64,000 nucleotides of DNA from Polyangiaceae bacterium (lineage in GTDB: Bacteria; Myxococcota_A; Polyangia; Polyangiales; Polyangiaceae), in contig JAICTZ010000005.1 of NCBI GenBank assembly GCA_025936115.1, forward strand, positions 186,001 to 250,000, in the 5' to 3' direction. The first letter of the stretch is position 1. The number at the start of each line of letters is the position of its first letter. This document shows positions 34,453 to 45,300 of this stretch, in pieces. The notes under the pieces are model-generated. The model was given only the letters and a program-made list of their open reading frames with translations, had not been told where the DNA came from and did not search any database. Both the position numbers and the translations under genes were made by a program.

Positions 34453-35582
34453 GTGGCAAGTGGGAAGAGTGCGTGGATCGTCATGCTCGCGGTGGCGTCT
34501 GCGTGTGGTTCATCCAAAGGTGAGCGCCAGACAGCGCGTTCGAGTGGCAGGGCGGGGCAAGCAGGCGCGGGCGGTGGCGCGCCCGGCCTGTCTGGCGCGG
34601 CGGTTCGGCCGGGCATGTCGGGGGCGCTGGGCACACGGCAGCTGGCGCTTCGGGAACTGGCGGTGCGGGAGGCACGACTTCCGGCGGTCGAGGCCAAGGC
34701 GGTGCCGCGGGAGCCGTGGCAGGCGCGGCGGGCTCGGGGAGAGGCGGCGGTGGGGCGGGTCTACCGGGTTCAGGCGGTAGCACCGGGGGAGTGAGCGAAA
34801 CCGCCGGACAAGGCGGCGAGGCCGGTGAACTCGGCTCCGACCTCGGCCCGCTCGGTCCGCTGATTGCGACGTACTGCGCGGCGGCGCGTCACTGCTGCAC
34901 GCAGGCCGGAATGACTGGTGCACTCGATAACTGCGAGGCGTCGTTCGCGGCGCAGAGCGACAACGTCAGACTCGTCGCGGACGGTAAGGCTCTCGTCAAC
35001 GCCGAGGCGCTCGCGCGCTGCGTGGCCGCGTACGAGACTGCAGGCACCACCTGCACGCTAGCAGGAATTTCGGCGGCGTGTCGCGGGATACTGGTCGGCA
35101 CGGTTGCCGACGACGGCGCATGCACGGACGCCCTCGCGTGCGATCGCAAGAGCGGGGCCAAGGTCTGCCTGAAAATCCAGGGAGCTCCGAGCGACGTCGG
35201 TACTTGCAAGACGCCGCCCCGCGGCACGAGCGGTGACCCTTGCGCTCAGAGTTGCGAGGACGGGGCCGAATGCTCGAGCACGACGTCGTCGCCCGACGAC
35301 AGCGTGCCCACGACTCTTTGCTACGAAGCAGACGGTCTGTATTGCGAGCTCGGCTACTCGTGCGAGACAATCGTCGGTGCGGGCCAAGGGTGCACGTGGA
35401 ACGAGGCGTGCGGCTCGGGCCAATTCTGCGATTCGACTTGCCAGCCGCTCGGTCAGTCCGGGGACTCCTGTCAGTTCACCTTCGGCTGCGCCGACGGGCT
35501 CTCCTGCGTGGCGGGTAGCTGCGCGCCAGCTCCGCTTGCGAGCAACTACGTCTGCGTCGGCTATCCGCCGAGCTTCGACTAA
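34453..35582 (+). pseudogene. Lipoprotein gene with a -1 frameshift in its Gly-rich linker
   Basis: A GTG at 34453 starts a lipoprotein signal (WIVMLAVASAC) and a Gly/Ala linker in one frame. Between about 34594 and 34604 (the GGCGCGGCGG tract) the Gly-rich reading continues only in another frame, which then runs without stop to 35582 through a Cys-rich domain of about 260 residues (YCAAARHCCTQAG, then many CxxC-like pairs, ending CVGYPPSFD). Joined, the parts make a normal secreted myxobacterial lipoprotein of about 375 residues. One base lost or gained explains it: a real mutation, slippage in a GC-rich tract, or a sequencing error. A GTG at 34716 could start the second part alone, but without an export signal. 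Confidence 0.65.
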
Positions 35583-35895
35583 CGTCGCGTCGGGGTCAGG
35601 CTGCTTCCTCCGGTCGCGCCGCCTTCGGCGTGCCGCCCGTGGCCGGTGCCCGTATCGGCGGCTCGCATTGCCCCGTGCCGGCGCCGCCCATGCTCGCGCA
35701 GTCGCCTGGCTTTCCCTCTTCTCAGCATCGAGCCGCAACTCGCACCACAAATGCTAATGCAGCAAGCGTGGAGGCACGGGATCGTCCGCCCATGCTCTTG
35801 GTTGCTCGAAGCTCGGGATCTTGTTACGCGGCCCTTCGGCGTCCAGACTCTTGAATTCCAGAGCGACCGAGGTCACGACGAGGCGCTCCGCCCAC
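35583..35895. other. Gene-free stretch before the ECF operon
   Basis: About 310 bases without a convincing gene on either strand and no clear repeat. It probably carries the promoter of the four-gene sigma operon that starts at 35896. Confidence 0.45.
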
Positions 35896-36972
35896 ATGGC
35901 GCGCACGCTCAAGTTTCTGTTTGCGCTCGGCTGCGCAGGAGTCTGCATGGGCCTGCGCGAGCCTCAGAGCAGCGCGAAGGCGCCGGCGCCCCTCTATGTC
36001 AACCTTCACTACGAGGTCGAAGGTGCAGCCGAACGCTGTTGGGACGAAGCGGAGTTCCGTAGACAGGTCGCGAGTTCCGTCGGCTACGACCCCTTTCGCG
36101 CGGGGGCCCCGTTCGACGTCGATGTGCACGTCGACGGCTCGCGAGGTCTGGTCGCTGGTCGCGTCGAGTGGCACAGCGTCGACGGGGCGAGGCTGGGTGA
36201 GCGCCGCTTTCGCGCCAAGGACGGCGATTGCACCCGGCTGCTCATGGAGATGAGCTTCGCCGTGGGGCTGCAGATCGAGCTCTTGCGGCCCAAGCCGAGC
36301 GCGGAGGGCACTGTGGCGGCCGCTCCGGCCGGCACGAGCTCCTCGACTGCGTCATCGTCGACAACAGCCTCGGCGAGCGCGCCGCCACGCGCGAAGGCAC
36401 CCGCACCACCCGTGCCCACGCCGCCACAGGGCGCCGGAAAATCAGCAGTCGCGACGAGCGACCGAGTAGCGCGCACGAACGACTGGCGCGCGTGGGTCGG
36501 CCTCGGCCCGTCGCTCGCGTTCGGGAGCTCGCCGTCCGTCACCGGCCACGCGCGATTCTTCCTCGGAGCGCGCTACCGCGATCTGTCACTCGAGCTCGGC
36601 GCCGAAGGCACGCTCCCAGTGACGGAGCGCGAGCCCGACGGCGCTGGATTCAGGCAACGTTTGCTCGGCGGCAGCGCGATGGCGTGCGGCCACCGCGGTT
36701 TCGCGCTGGGTTGCGTGATGGGTAAGCTCAGCCAGCTCCGCATCGCGGGTCTGGACGTCGACCAGCCGGAGTCGCCGACCGCGCTCGTTGCACAGGCCGG
36801 TCTACGCGTGGGCGTCCAGTGGGAGCCGTCGCGCGTGTTGTTCGTGACGCCGCACCTCGATGCTTTGCTGCTGCTCACTCCCCGCAGGGTCACGCTGAAC
36901 CTTTCGGAGGTGTGGGAGATGCCCCCACTTTCTGCCTTGGTCGGAATCGACCTCGGAGCACGTTTTCGATAA
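35896..36972 (+). CDS. Envelope protein with C-terminal beta-rich domain (sigma-operon gene 1)
   Basis: 358 aa from ATG 35896. A short signal peptide (FLFALGCAGVCMG) leads to a domain with ERCWDEAEFRRQVASSVGYD, a Ser/Thr/Pro/Ala linker (about residues 140-200), and a beta-strand-rich C-terminal half (WRAWVGLGPSLAFGSSP, then six more strands) ending GIDLGARFR, like an outer-membrane barrel. No enzyme motif. It is followed by an ECF sigma gene 36 bases on, then by two overlapping genes, so it may be the surface component sensed by the system; that is inference. Confidence 0.6.
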   Translation: MARTLKFLFALGCAGVCMGLREPQSSAKAPAPLYVNLHYEVEGAAERCWDEAEFRRQVASSVGYDPFRAGAPFDVDVHVDGSRGLVAGRVEWHSVDGARLGERRFRAKDGDCTRLLMEMSFAVGLQIELLRPKPSAEGTVAAAPAGTSSSTASSSTTASASAPPRAKAPAPPVPTPPQGAGKSAVATSDRVARTNDWRAWVGLGPSLAFGSSPSVTGHARFFLGARYRDLSLELGAEGTLPVTEREPDGAGFRQRLLGGSAMACGHRGFALGCVMGKLSQLRIAGLDVDQPESPTALVAQAGLRVGVQWEPSRVLFVTPHLDALLLLTPRRVTLNLSEVWEMPPLSALVGIDLGARFR

Positions 36973-37008
36973 CAAAACCGGCCGAGCCCGAGCAATAGCT
37001 GGAAGGCG

Positions 37009-37530
37009 GTGTCCTCCCATTCGAACGACGACGCCTGTCTGGAAGCGTACCGGCGTGAGCTCGACTACCTCATGAGAACTTTGCGGCGTCTCGGCGTTGC
37101 GCCCGAGGATCTCGAGGACGTGGCTCATGACGTCTTCTTGGTTCTGCGCGGAGCTTGGCAAGACTACGATCAGGCGCGCCCGTTCCGGCCGTATCTCTTC
37201 GGGATTGCGTTCCGGCTGGCTTCCTCCCACCGGCGTCGTCACTGGCGGGAGGTGTCGTACGCCGTGGTCGAAGCGCAAGATCAGGCGCTCGAGCCCGATC
37301 GGGCGCTCGAGTCGCATCAAGCCCGCGCCATCGTGCTCGCCGCGCTGCAACAGATCCCGCTCGCACGGCGCGTCGTTCTGATCCTGCACGATCTCGACGA
37401 GATCCCGATGCGCGAGGTCGCCAAAACCCTCGGTATCCCGCTCTTCACGGGTTACTCCCGCTTGCGCAAGGCGCGACGTGAGCTCGAGGCGAGCGTCCGA
37501 CGCGCGCAGACGAGGAGCGCTGTGGGATGA
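37009..37530 (+). CDS. ECF-type sigma factor (sigma-operon gene 2)
   Basis: 173 aa from a GTG at 37009. Region 2 is LDYLMRTLRRLGVAPEDLED with FRPYLFGIAFRLAS, region 4 is QIPLARRVVLILHDLDEIPM and VAKTLGIPLFTGYSRLRKA, the last with Phe-Thr-Gly-Tyr where VGTVKSR is usual. This atypical region 4.2 suggests an unusual -35 specificity. The stop overlaps the next start (ATGA). Confidence 0.8.
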   Translation: MSSHSNDDACLEAYRRELDYLMRTLRRLGVAPEDLEDVAHDVFLVLRGAWQDYDQARPFRPYLFGIAFRLASSHRRRHWREVSYAVVEAQDQALEPDRALESHQARAIVLAALQQIPLARRVVLILHDLDEIPMREVAKTLGIPLFTGYSRLRKARRELEASVRRAQTRSAVG

Positions 37531-38270
37531 AGTCCAAGTCCAGCGAAGCGAAGCCGTCTCCCTTCTCTCCTCCCGTCGAGAAGCTGGTGGCGCACGAGCG
37601 CACCGTGCCCGTGGAGTCAGACGAAGTGCGCGCCCGCTTGATGTCGCGCGCGCATGCAGCGACGCTCGAGGGGCCGCCTGCGCCGACCCCGAGGTTGCCG
37701 CGCGCAAGCGCGAGCCCGGCCGTCGCCGGCACGGTCGGACTCGCGGTCGTCGGTGTCGCCGTGGCGCTCTACCTCTGGCGCGGTTCGGCACCGAGCGCGC
37801 CTCCGGCCGTCAAAGCGCCCGTCACGGTGCCCGTCGCGCCGCCGTCTGCTGTCGTCACACCGGCCGTCACCGCTACTGTCACACCGGCCGTCGCCGCTAC
37901 TAGCGAGCCCACCTCGGCGAGCGACACCGCGAGCGGGACGGCCGCGTCCGCCGGCACGGCCGCGCCGAATCCCCGCGCAACGAGCTCGAGCCCGAAGGAC
38001 GGTGGCCTCGAGGAGATCCAGCTCTTGAGCCGCGCGCGCAAGGCCGATGCGCAAGGAGACTACGCCGAGGTGCTCTCGATCCTGAGCGAGCACGAGCGCC
38101 GCTTTCCCGGCGGGCGCCTGTCGGAAGAGCGCGAGGTGCTGCGCGTCAAGGCGCTCGTCGGCCTCGGCCGGAGCGAGCAAGCCAAGCGCGCGGGCGCGCG
38201 GTTCCGGCGCGGGTTTCCTCACAGCGTGCTCCTGCACAAGGTCGACGAGATGCTAGCCTCGCTACCGTGA
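37527..38270 (+). CDS. Membrane protein with TPR-like C-terminus (sigma-operon gene 3)
   Basis: 247 aa. Residues about 1-65 are cytosolic and Pro-rich, one membrane helix follows (about residues 68-88, VAGTVGLAVVGVAVALYLW), then a Thr/Ala/Val-rich linker, and a C-terminal helical domain (LLSRARKADAQGDYAEVLSI, LSEEREVLRVKALVGLGR) like one or two TPR repeats. Sigma-factor operons often encode a membrane protein that holds the sigma factor; this N-terminal segment is a candidate, without a known anti-sigma motif. Overlaps the previous and following genes by four bases each. Confidence 0.65.
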   Translation: MKSKSSEAKPSPFSPPVEKLVAHERTVPVESDEVRARLMSRAHAATLEGPPAPTPRLPRASASPAVAGTVGLAVVGVAVALYLWRGSAPSAPPAVKAPVTVPVAPPSAVVTPAVTATVTPAVAATSEPTSASDTASGTAASAGTAAPNPRATSSSPKDGGLEEIQLLSRARKADAQGDYAEVLSILSEHERRFPGGRLSEEREVLRVKALVGLGRSEQAKRAGARFRRGFPHSVLLHKVDEMLASLP

Positions 38271-39280
38271 GCTGCTTCGGCGCGACGCGTTGCACTTGGT
38301 GGCGCGCCGCAGTGCTCGCGCTCCTCGGGCCCGCTTGCCAGAGCCGAACACTGGACGCGGGCAAGGACGTTCCGCACGGCGTGCTGCCCGTCGACGAGCG
38401 CAACCCGGTCATTCTGAGCAACGACGGCACCGGCAACTGGTACGGACTCTATGCCGTGCTGTTCTCGAATGCCGGGGGACCGCCGCTCGCCGGTATCGCC
38501 GTCAACGCGAGTAGCTACGCCACGAACCTCGACGACAACCTCGCAGTTTGGGACGAGCTCGTGGCGGCAGCGCAGGCGAGCGGCATGCGCGGCATCCCCG
38601 ACCCGATCGGCAGCCTTGGGCCACCGCTCGTTCGCCCCGCGAGCGGCGACATCGACGAGACGCCCGCGAACGGATCGGACGGGGCGCGCCTCATCGTCGA
38701 CGTTTCCGCGCGCCTGGCCACTCCGATTCGTCCCGTCGTGGTCGTCGCGGGGGGGCGCCTCACCGACGTCGCGGACGCGTACCTCCTCGATCATGCCGTC
38801 GCGGACCGAGTCGTCGTCACGGCGGCGCTCGGATCGAGCTCCCCGTCCGGCGGTGTCATGGGCGCGCCCAACGGCGAGCTCGATCCGTGGGCGGACTGGA
38901 TCGTCACGCAGCGTCTCCGCTACGTCCAGGTGAGCACGTACTACGACGCCACGTTGGATCTCCCGTCGTCGGAGCTCACGAACCTGCCGAAAAACCCGCT
39001 CGGCGAGCTCGTCGGTCGGCTGCAGCCGAACATCACGAGCGTCCCGACCGAAAACGACCAGGTTGCGATCCTCGCCGTCGGGTTACCCGATTTCGTCGTC
39101 GCGGCGGAGCAAGTCGAGCGCGACCCCGCGCTCACCTTCGACCCCAACATGGGTCCCGAGCTCGTGCCGGCGAGCGGCGGCCGCGCGTGGCTCGTCACCG
39201 AGATCGATCAGAACGCCCCGGGCGTGCGCCTCCAGCAAATGCTGCATGACCCGAGCACGTTCGGCGAAAAAACGCAGTGA
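38267..39280 (+). CDS. Nucleoside-hydrolase-like lipoprotein (sigma-operon gene 4)
   Basis: 337 aa from a GTG that overlaps the upstream stop. The signal peptide ends LLGPAC. The body resembles the inosine/uridine nucleoside hydrolase fold: IAVNASSYATNLDDNLAVW, then NGELDPWADWIV. The usual N-terminal DxDxGxDD calcium-binding signature is replaced by SNDGTGNW, so hydrolase activity is uncertain. An extracytoplasmic location for such a fold is unusual. Its 3' end is convergent with the Rhs gene. Confidence 0.6.
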   Translation: MSCFGATRCTWWRAAVLALLGPACQSRTLDAGKDVPHGVLPVDERNPVILSNDGTGNWYGLYAVLFSNAGGPPLAGIAVNASSYATNLDDNLAVWDELVAAAQASGMRGIPDPIGSLGPPLVRPASGDIDETPANGSDGARLIVDVSARLATPIRPVVVVAGGRLTDVADAYLLDHAVADRVVVTAALGSSSPSGGVMGAPNGELDPWADWIVTQRLRYVQVSTYYDATLDLPSSELTNLPKNPLGELVGRLQPNITSVPTENDQVAILAVGLPDFVVAAEQVERDPALTFDPNMGPELVPASGGRAWLVTEIDQNAPGVRLQQMLHDPSTFGEKTQ

Positions 39281-39285
39281 GCCGC

Positions 39286-39311
39286 CGCCGGTGCAGTCGG
39301 TTGCACCGGCG
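39286..39311. terminator. Hairpin between convergent sigma operon and Rhs gene
   Basis: CGCCGGTGCA (39286-39295), loop GTCGGT, TGCACCGGCG (39302-39311): a perfect 10-bp stem placed exactly between two converging genes. No T-run on either side; a bidirectional terminator by position. Confidence 0.45.
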
Positions 39312-39359
39312 TCCGTACACGCGTCGTGAAGCACGGCCCCCGGTCCGCGGGTGACCGGC

Positions 39360-42300
39360 TCAGTTGCCCCACAGGAAGAGGCTACTGTCGGCGCCGCAAT
39401 TGATACATAGACCGGGAGCCGCTTTCAGCTGCATGTTCATCCACCATTGGGCACCGGCTCCCACGCTCTTTTCGACGGCTTTGCTACCGGCAGGCCCGAG
39501 CGCGGGCTCAGCCATCTTTCCGAAGCCGTCGCCCATGAGATTGCCGAACGCCTCGGCCTTTTGCTCGGTAGTGGACTCGGGGTCGAACATCACCGCGACA
39601 TTTGCTGCGTCGGCAATCCAGCTCGCCACTCCGAGGACGTTGAATCTGCCTTTCCACTTGAAGCCATTCGTGATCTGCTGGTTGCGCATGCTGCGATCGA
39701 GCCGTTGCTTTCCGAGCATGATGTGGAGATCACTCAGGGTCTTGCCTCCGGCACTCACGTCGTCGGCTGTACTCGCCGTGTCCTTGACGTCGTTGACGAC
39801 GCTCCGGAGATTGACGCCGCCTCCATTCGCGCCGCCCGCGCCGTCCACACCTTGCCCGCTGTGCCCGTCCATCGCGCCGCGGTAGGTGCTCGATGGAGGA
39901 GTCCCCTTGGCAGCCGGGGCCGGACTCGGATTGGCCTTGGCTGTCTGGGAAGCAGATGTCTGGGAAGTCTGCTTAGATTTGTTCACGTTGATGACGGCGT
40001 CGTCGCAGGTGATTTTCCGTGCCTTCCGGTCCTCGACCACGCAGCGCGTGGCTGCGAAATCGTCGCTCGCCCCTGGACTGACGGGGACCGCGTTGGGATC
40101 GCCCGTCTCGGTCTGACCGGGGTTGTCGCTTTGGGAGAATTGATAGTTCACCGAGGCGCCGCCGTTCGCGTTGGCCGTGAAACCAGTGGGATCCGTACGC
40201 GACAACGGGTTGTTCGAGACGTAGCTGTAGCGGTTGAAGGCCTGGCTCGAGAGCGGATCGTCGACTACCGGATCCGGCGACAAGAAGCGCCGAATGCGCG
40301 GGTCGTAGAGCCGCCCCCGCATGTTGATGAGGCCGATATCGTCGTCGTACTCGTGCCCCGTGATGCCGAAGTGGACGGCCGCATTGCCGGAGTTGCCGCT
40401 GCTCGGATTGTCACCGTCGGCGAGGCGTTGACCGAAGGGCTCGTAACGCGGTCGCGTCACGTTCCCGGCGGGATCGAGGATGACGACGGGCGAGCCGAGG
40501 TGATCATCGAGCAGGTAGGTGGCCGCGGGCGCAGCGTTCGGCGCGCTTTCGTCGACTTGCAGCGCCGCCAGCTCGCGCCCGCCGAGGCGCAAGTGAATGA
40601 CGTGGTGGGTCCCCTGCGCGTCTCGGCGTCGCTCGTAGTCCGAGCCCGCGTACGTCGTCGCGGAGCCTGACGAGCTCTTGAAGGTACGCTGATGGAGGGC
40701 GTCGTATTCGAAGTGGTCCGACTGCGACGCCGTCGTAACGCTGAGCGGCAAGTGGAAAGGCGCGAAAACCGCCGTGCGACCGGGCGCCACCGTCTGGTCG
40801 CCGTTCGGGTCGTATTGGTACGTGCCCCAAGGTGCCGTCGTGAGCTGGTGCGGGCCGGCGCCGCGCTCCGCGTAGCCGTAGACTTCTGCTATGCCGGCGG
40901 CGCCGCGCAGAGTGACCTGACGCTGAGTCAGGTTGCCGATGTCGTCGTACTGGTACTCGACGGTGAAGACTCCCGTGTTGGACGTCCAGTGCCGGAGCCT
41001 CGCGAGCGCGTCGTAATCGAAGGTCTCCGCGACTCCGAGCGAGCCCAATCCCGGGGCGGTGTCCACCCGCGACATCACGTTGCCTCGGTAATCGTAGGCG
41101 ACGTTCAGATCCTGCAGGACCGTCCCCTGCCGTACGGCGTGCGCGGTGGCGAGGCCGCCGAAGAGGGGATCGTAGCCGCGCGTCCGCTGCAAATCCGAGC
41201 CGAAGAGCTCTTCGGTGATGCGCGAGCTTGCATCTTGGCTCACGACTTGGAAATACGGGGTGGCCGAGCCGGGTGCCGCCAGCGCCGCAACCTCGCCGTT
41301 CGTGGAGGCATAGCGCGTCTCGACCGCGACGCGATCGGTGCGGCCAGGGATTACCGGATAACTCACCGTCGCGAGCTTTCCGACCTCGGGCCCGCTCTGA
41401 TTGAACGCGTAGTCGAGCACGAACGGCTCGCCATGCACGAGGTACGACTCGCGCGTCACGCGACCGGCAACGTCGTACACGCGCCCGATCTCGGTGTCTC
41501 CCGCGCCGTCTTCGCTCGAACTCGAAGCGAGTCTTCCGACGCCGAACGGCGCGCTGTCCCACTCGAAGCTGCTCTCGCCGATCGGCGAATGCTCGGCAAA
41601 GATGCGACCGAGCGCGTCGCGGTCGCTCGTCGTCGTTTGGAGCTTCGCGTCGCTCCGCGAAACCTCTTCCCCCCATGCGTCGAACTCGAAGCGCGTCGTT
41701 CCGGAATCCAAATCCGAGCGCGAGCTCATCCGGCCGCGCTGATCGTAGCGAAGTTCGAGCGCGGGTCCCGTCGGCGACAGACTCTGGACGTTACGCGGCA
41801 CGCCGAAGGCTCCGTACGTGTACGTCGTCGCGACGCCGGCGGACTCGGAGCTGTCCTTGTAGTCCACCGCCTGTATCGGTCTATCGTGATCATCCAGGGT
41901 CACGAGGTGAACCGGACGCACGACGCCTTCCTCCGTCGATACGATGGCGTCGACCCAGAGCTTGTCCCGGCCGTCGTAGAAACCGAAGCTGTCGGCGACG
42001 ACGACGTTCTGGTTGTCGGTGACGCGCTTCATCGTCATACGATCGCGGACGTCGTAGCCGAAAGTGAACGTGCTCCGCGGCTGCTCTCCGGGGAACGCGG
42101 GCAGCGTCGAGCTCACGAGTTGTCCGAGCCGGCTGTAACTCTTGGTGGCGCTCGCTAGCCGCCCGTCGAAAGTGCGGGTTTGCTGCTGGACGACACGATC
42201 GATCCTATCGAAAATGATGCTGGAGAAGTGGTTGTCGCTCGTCGTCGTGCTGACGGTGGGGCCGCGCGCGTAGGTCACTGACTCGAAGCTGCCGTCCGAG

Positions 42301-45300
42301 TGCTCTTTGGCTTTCAGGCGACCGAAACGATCGTAGCTCTGTGTCTCTACCGCTCCGTTCGGATCGGTCGAGAACACCGGCAACCCGTAGCCCGAGTGGT
42401 ACACGGTCTGGCTGACGTGTCCGAGCGCATTGCGCTCGCGGACGCGGTAGACCCCATCGGAATCGTACGTGTACTCCGTTCGCCGCGTGGCGCCTCGGTT
42501 GTCGTTCGTGGTCGTGGCCGTCACGTTGCCGAAAGCGTCACGCTCGAGCACCGTTTTGAGAAAGAGACTATCGTCGCCATCGGGCTCAATCGTCTCGGTC
42601 GCGAGCTGGCCGCCCGTGTCGTACGTGTAGTCGGTGGTCCGCGTCACGGGCGCGTCACCGTTGGTCGGCGTGCTCGTTTCCGTCACGTGGGTCGGCAGGC
42701 CGAGCAGCCATTGCGGCCCGGAAGTGCGATTGTCGTACTGAGTCTCGCGCACGACCACCTCGCCGTTCTCGTAGGCATCCGTCGCCGTCTTCACATTGCC
42801 GTAGTCATCGTAGAGGAACGTTCTCTCGATGTGGCGGATGGGTCTGATGCTCGCGCCCGTATCGCTTTCATCGATCGCGACGTGCCCGGGCAGGATGGCC
42901 ACGATGTCGCTGCGGAAATCGAGCGGGAACGTGAGCGTGTAGTCGAAGTTGGTGATCTTGCGGTAGCGCACCGCTTCGTTCGCGTGCACGGACACATCGT
43001 GCGCCGGCAAGTCGATGGTGACTTCCTCCGAGCTCGGCCTGAAGCGCCCCCAGAAAAAGTCCGAGCCCACCTTCGCTGTGGTGTCGTACGTCGTGACGGT
43101 GGTCATGCCTCGCGTTACGTCCAAGATGGTGCGCTTGGTGAAGCCGAGCCAATCCCCGTCAGTGAGGCTCACGCGGCCGTTCTCGTACCCGTACAGGAAT
43201 CGATTGTAGCTGCCCGACTCCGACCGACCGCAAGCACCGCAGTTTGCGGGATCCTCGTCGCGACTCAAGGTTCCGTCGTCGATGTCCACCTCGCCAACGG
43301 CCCAGACCCCCTTGTCCGTCCCGTAGAGCGGATAACTGCATTCTTCCGTACGCGAATAAAAGGGAATCTGCTTCGACGAAGGGATCTCGTTCTTGGCATC
43401 GATGGGGTCATGGTCCCCGAGCGAACGGTACTTCACCAAGATGTCGTGTCCGACGCCGTCCACGACGCCGGTGAGCAGATCGACACGCCCGCCCTGACGG
43501 ACGTACACGTTCGGGCCGACCACCATGTCGGTGAGCCCGTCACCGTTCACGTCGAGCGGAGTGGCGACGTGCAGGTGACCTCCGGGATACGGGCTCACCG
43601 GACCGACGCTGGCGACGTAGTTGGTCGCGTCCTCGTGCCACATGCTGCCGACGCGGTTCGAGGAGCTCGTCCCTCCACTGTAGACGGGGTGCGGCGGATT
43701 GAGCCGAACTTGCGACGACTCGAACACGGCGACCTTGCGCGCCCCGAAATCGTCCTTGACGGCATTGTCGCGGAACTCGCCCAAGAGCACGAGGTCCTCT
43801 GCACCGTCCTGATTGTAATCCATGCGCCAGGCCCTGACTCCGGCGTCCGCCCAGTGCGTCTCGACGCCGGCGTCCTGCTCGGTCAGGAATTGACCGCCGA
43901 TGTTGCGAAGAAATGAGACGAAATGCGTATAACCGTCTTCCACGCAATGCGGCGTCCCGGTGCAGAGGACTGCGTTGGCGTTGCTGGACACTTTCACGAC
44001 CTCGGGCAGTCCGTCGCCGTTGAGGTCGAGCGTTAGAGGCGCGAGGAACGCCTCGTCGGCCAAGCTCGGGTCGCGCACGGAAGTGGAGCCGCCGAAATCG
44101 AGACTGAGCGCGCTCAACTGGTTGATTCCCGACCGGTCGTCCCCGTCGACGATGAGGGTGGCTTTGGTGGGGATCAGAAACTGCATTCCCGCTCGCTGCT
44201 CGAGCCGTTCGGTGATCACGGTCTCGTGAGGGAATTGGTTGGGAGCTTCGAGGAAGCCGTCGTGCGCGGTGAGGCCTGGGATGGCTGTGCCGAGCGACCC
44301 GTCGGTCCGTCCATGGAAGACGTGCCAGTCGATTGGTAGCCATTGCCTCTGTGAGCTGTGCGGATCCAGCGAGGTGGTGCCCTGAAGCACGTCGACGAGC
44401 CCGTCGCCGTCCATGTCCGCGAAGTAGGGGTGGCTCTTGAACACCCCCGAGCCGCTGCTGTCGTTAGCGTTGGGTTGAACCACGAGCAGAGGCTGCGCGC
44501 TCTGCGCGAACTGCACGTCTGGACTCACGCCGCCCGCCGGAGTCGTCCGAGCTGTCGTGCTGTAGAATGCATAGTAACCCGCTGGCCCGTTACTCGGACC
44601 CGAGCCCAAGGCCGCGAGCACGTCGGTCTTGCCGTCTCCGTTCAGGTCCGCGACGTAGATGGGCAAGGTGGCGTTCGCAACGAGCTTGCTGCTGAGGTCG
44701 ATTTCGGGCCCGAGCCCGTGGCCGTCGCTCAGCCTGCAGAGGAAATAGGACGTGCCTGGAAGATCCATACCGAGCTCAGGGGAGTGGTAGGTGTACTTGG
44801 TGAACGCGTAGATAACGTCGTCGAGACCGTCGCCGTTCAAGTCCACCACGGTGGCGTCGGTGCGCTGGCTCGTGTTCTGATTGCAGCAACTGCCCGTCCC
44901 GTCGTAACAGCACCACGGATTGACGTCGTAGGAGATTTCCGGAAAAGAACCCGGGTGAAGCTCGTATTGTGGGCTCGAATCGTCGGAGTAGTAGAATTTG
45001 GTCGGGCGTTTGCACACGCCGTTCGGCCCTTCGCACTCCGTTACCGAGGCCAAGACGTCACGCCCGCTGAGCGCACCCGTCGTGTAGCCCAGCCGATACT
45101 CGCGTAGCACGCTCGGCGTCGTCGGGTTCGGCCCGATTACCTGGATCGTCTTCACGCGGCTCCTGAGCGGCATCGGCACCTGCCACTGCAAGCGATGGAG
45201 CGGTTTCGCGAGCGCCTCGTAGGCGAAAACGACGCTGCGGGTCGGTGTCGTCTGGCTCGCACCCGAGAACACGTAGTCGATGCGATTGAGCAGGTATTCG

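Noticed and set aside
42300..43916. Long frame antisense to the Rhs gene
   Set aside because: Shadow frame of the Rhs coding sequence; composition is biased and no motif is present.
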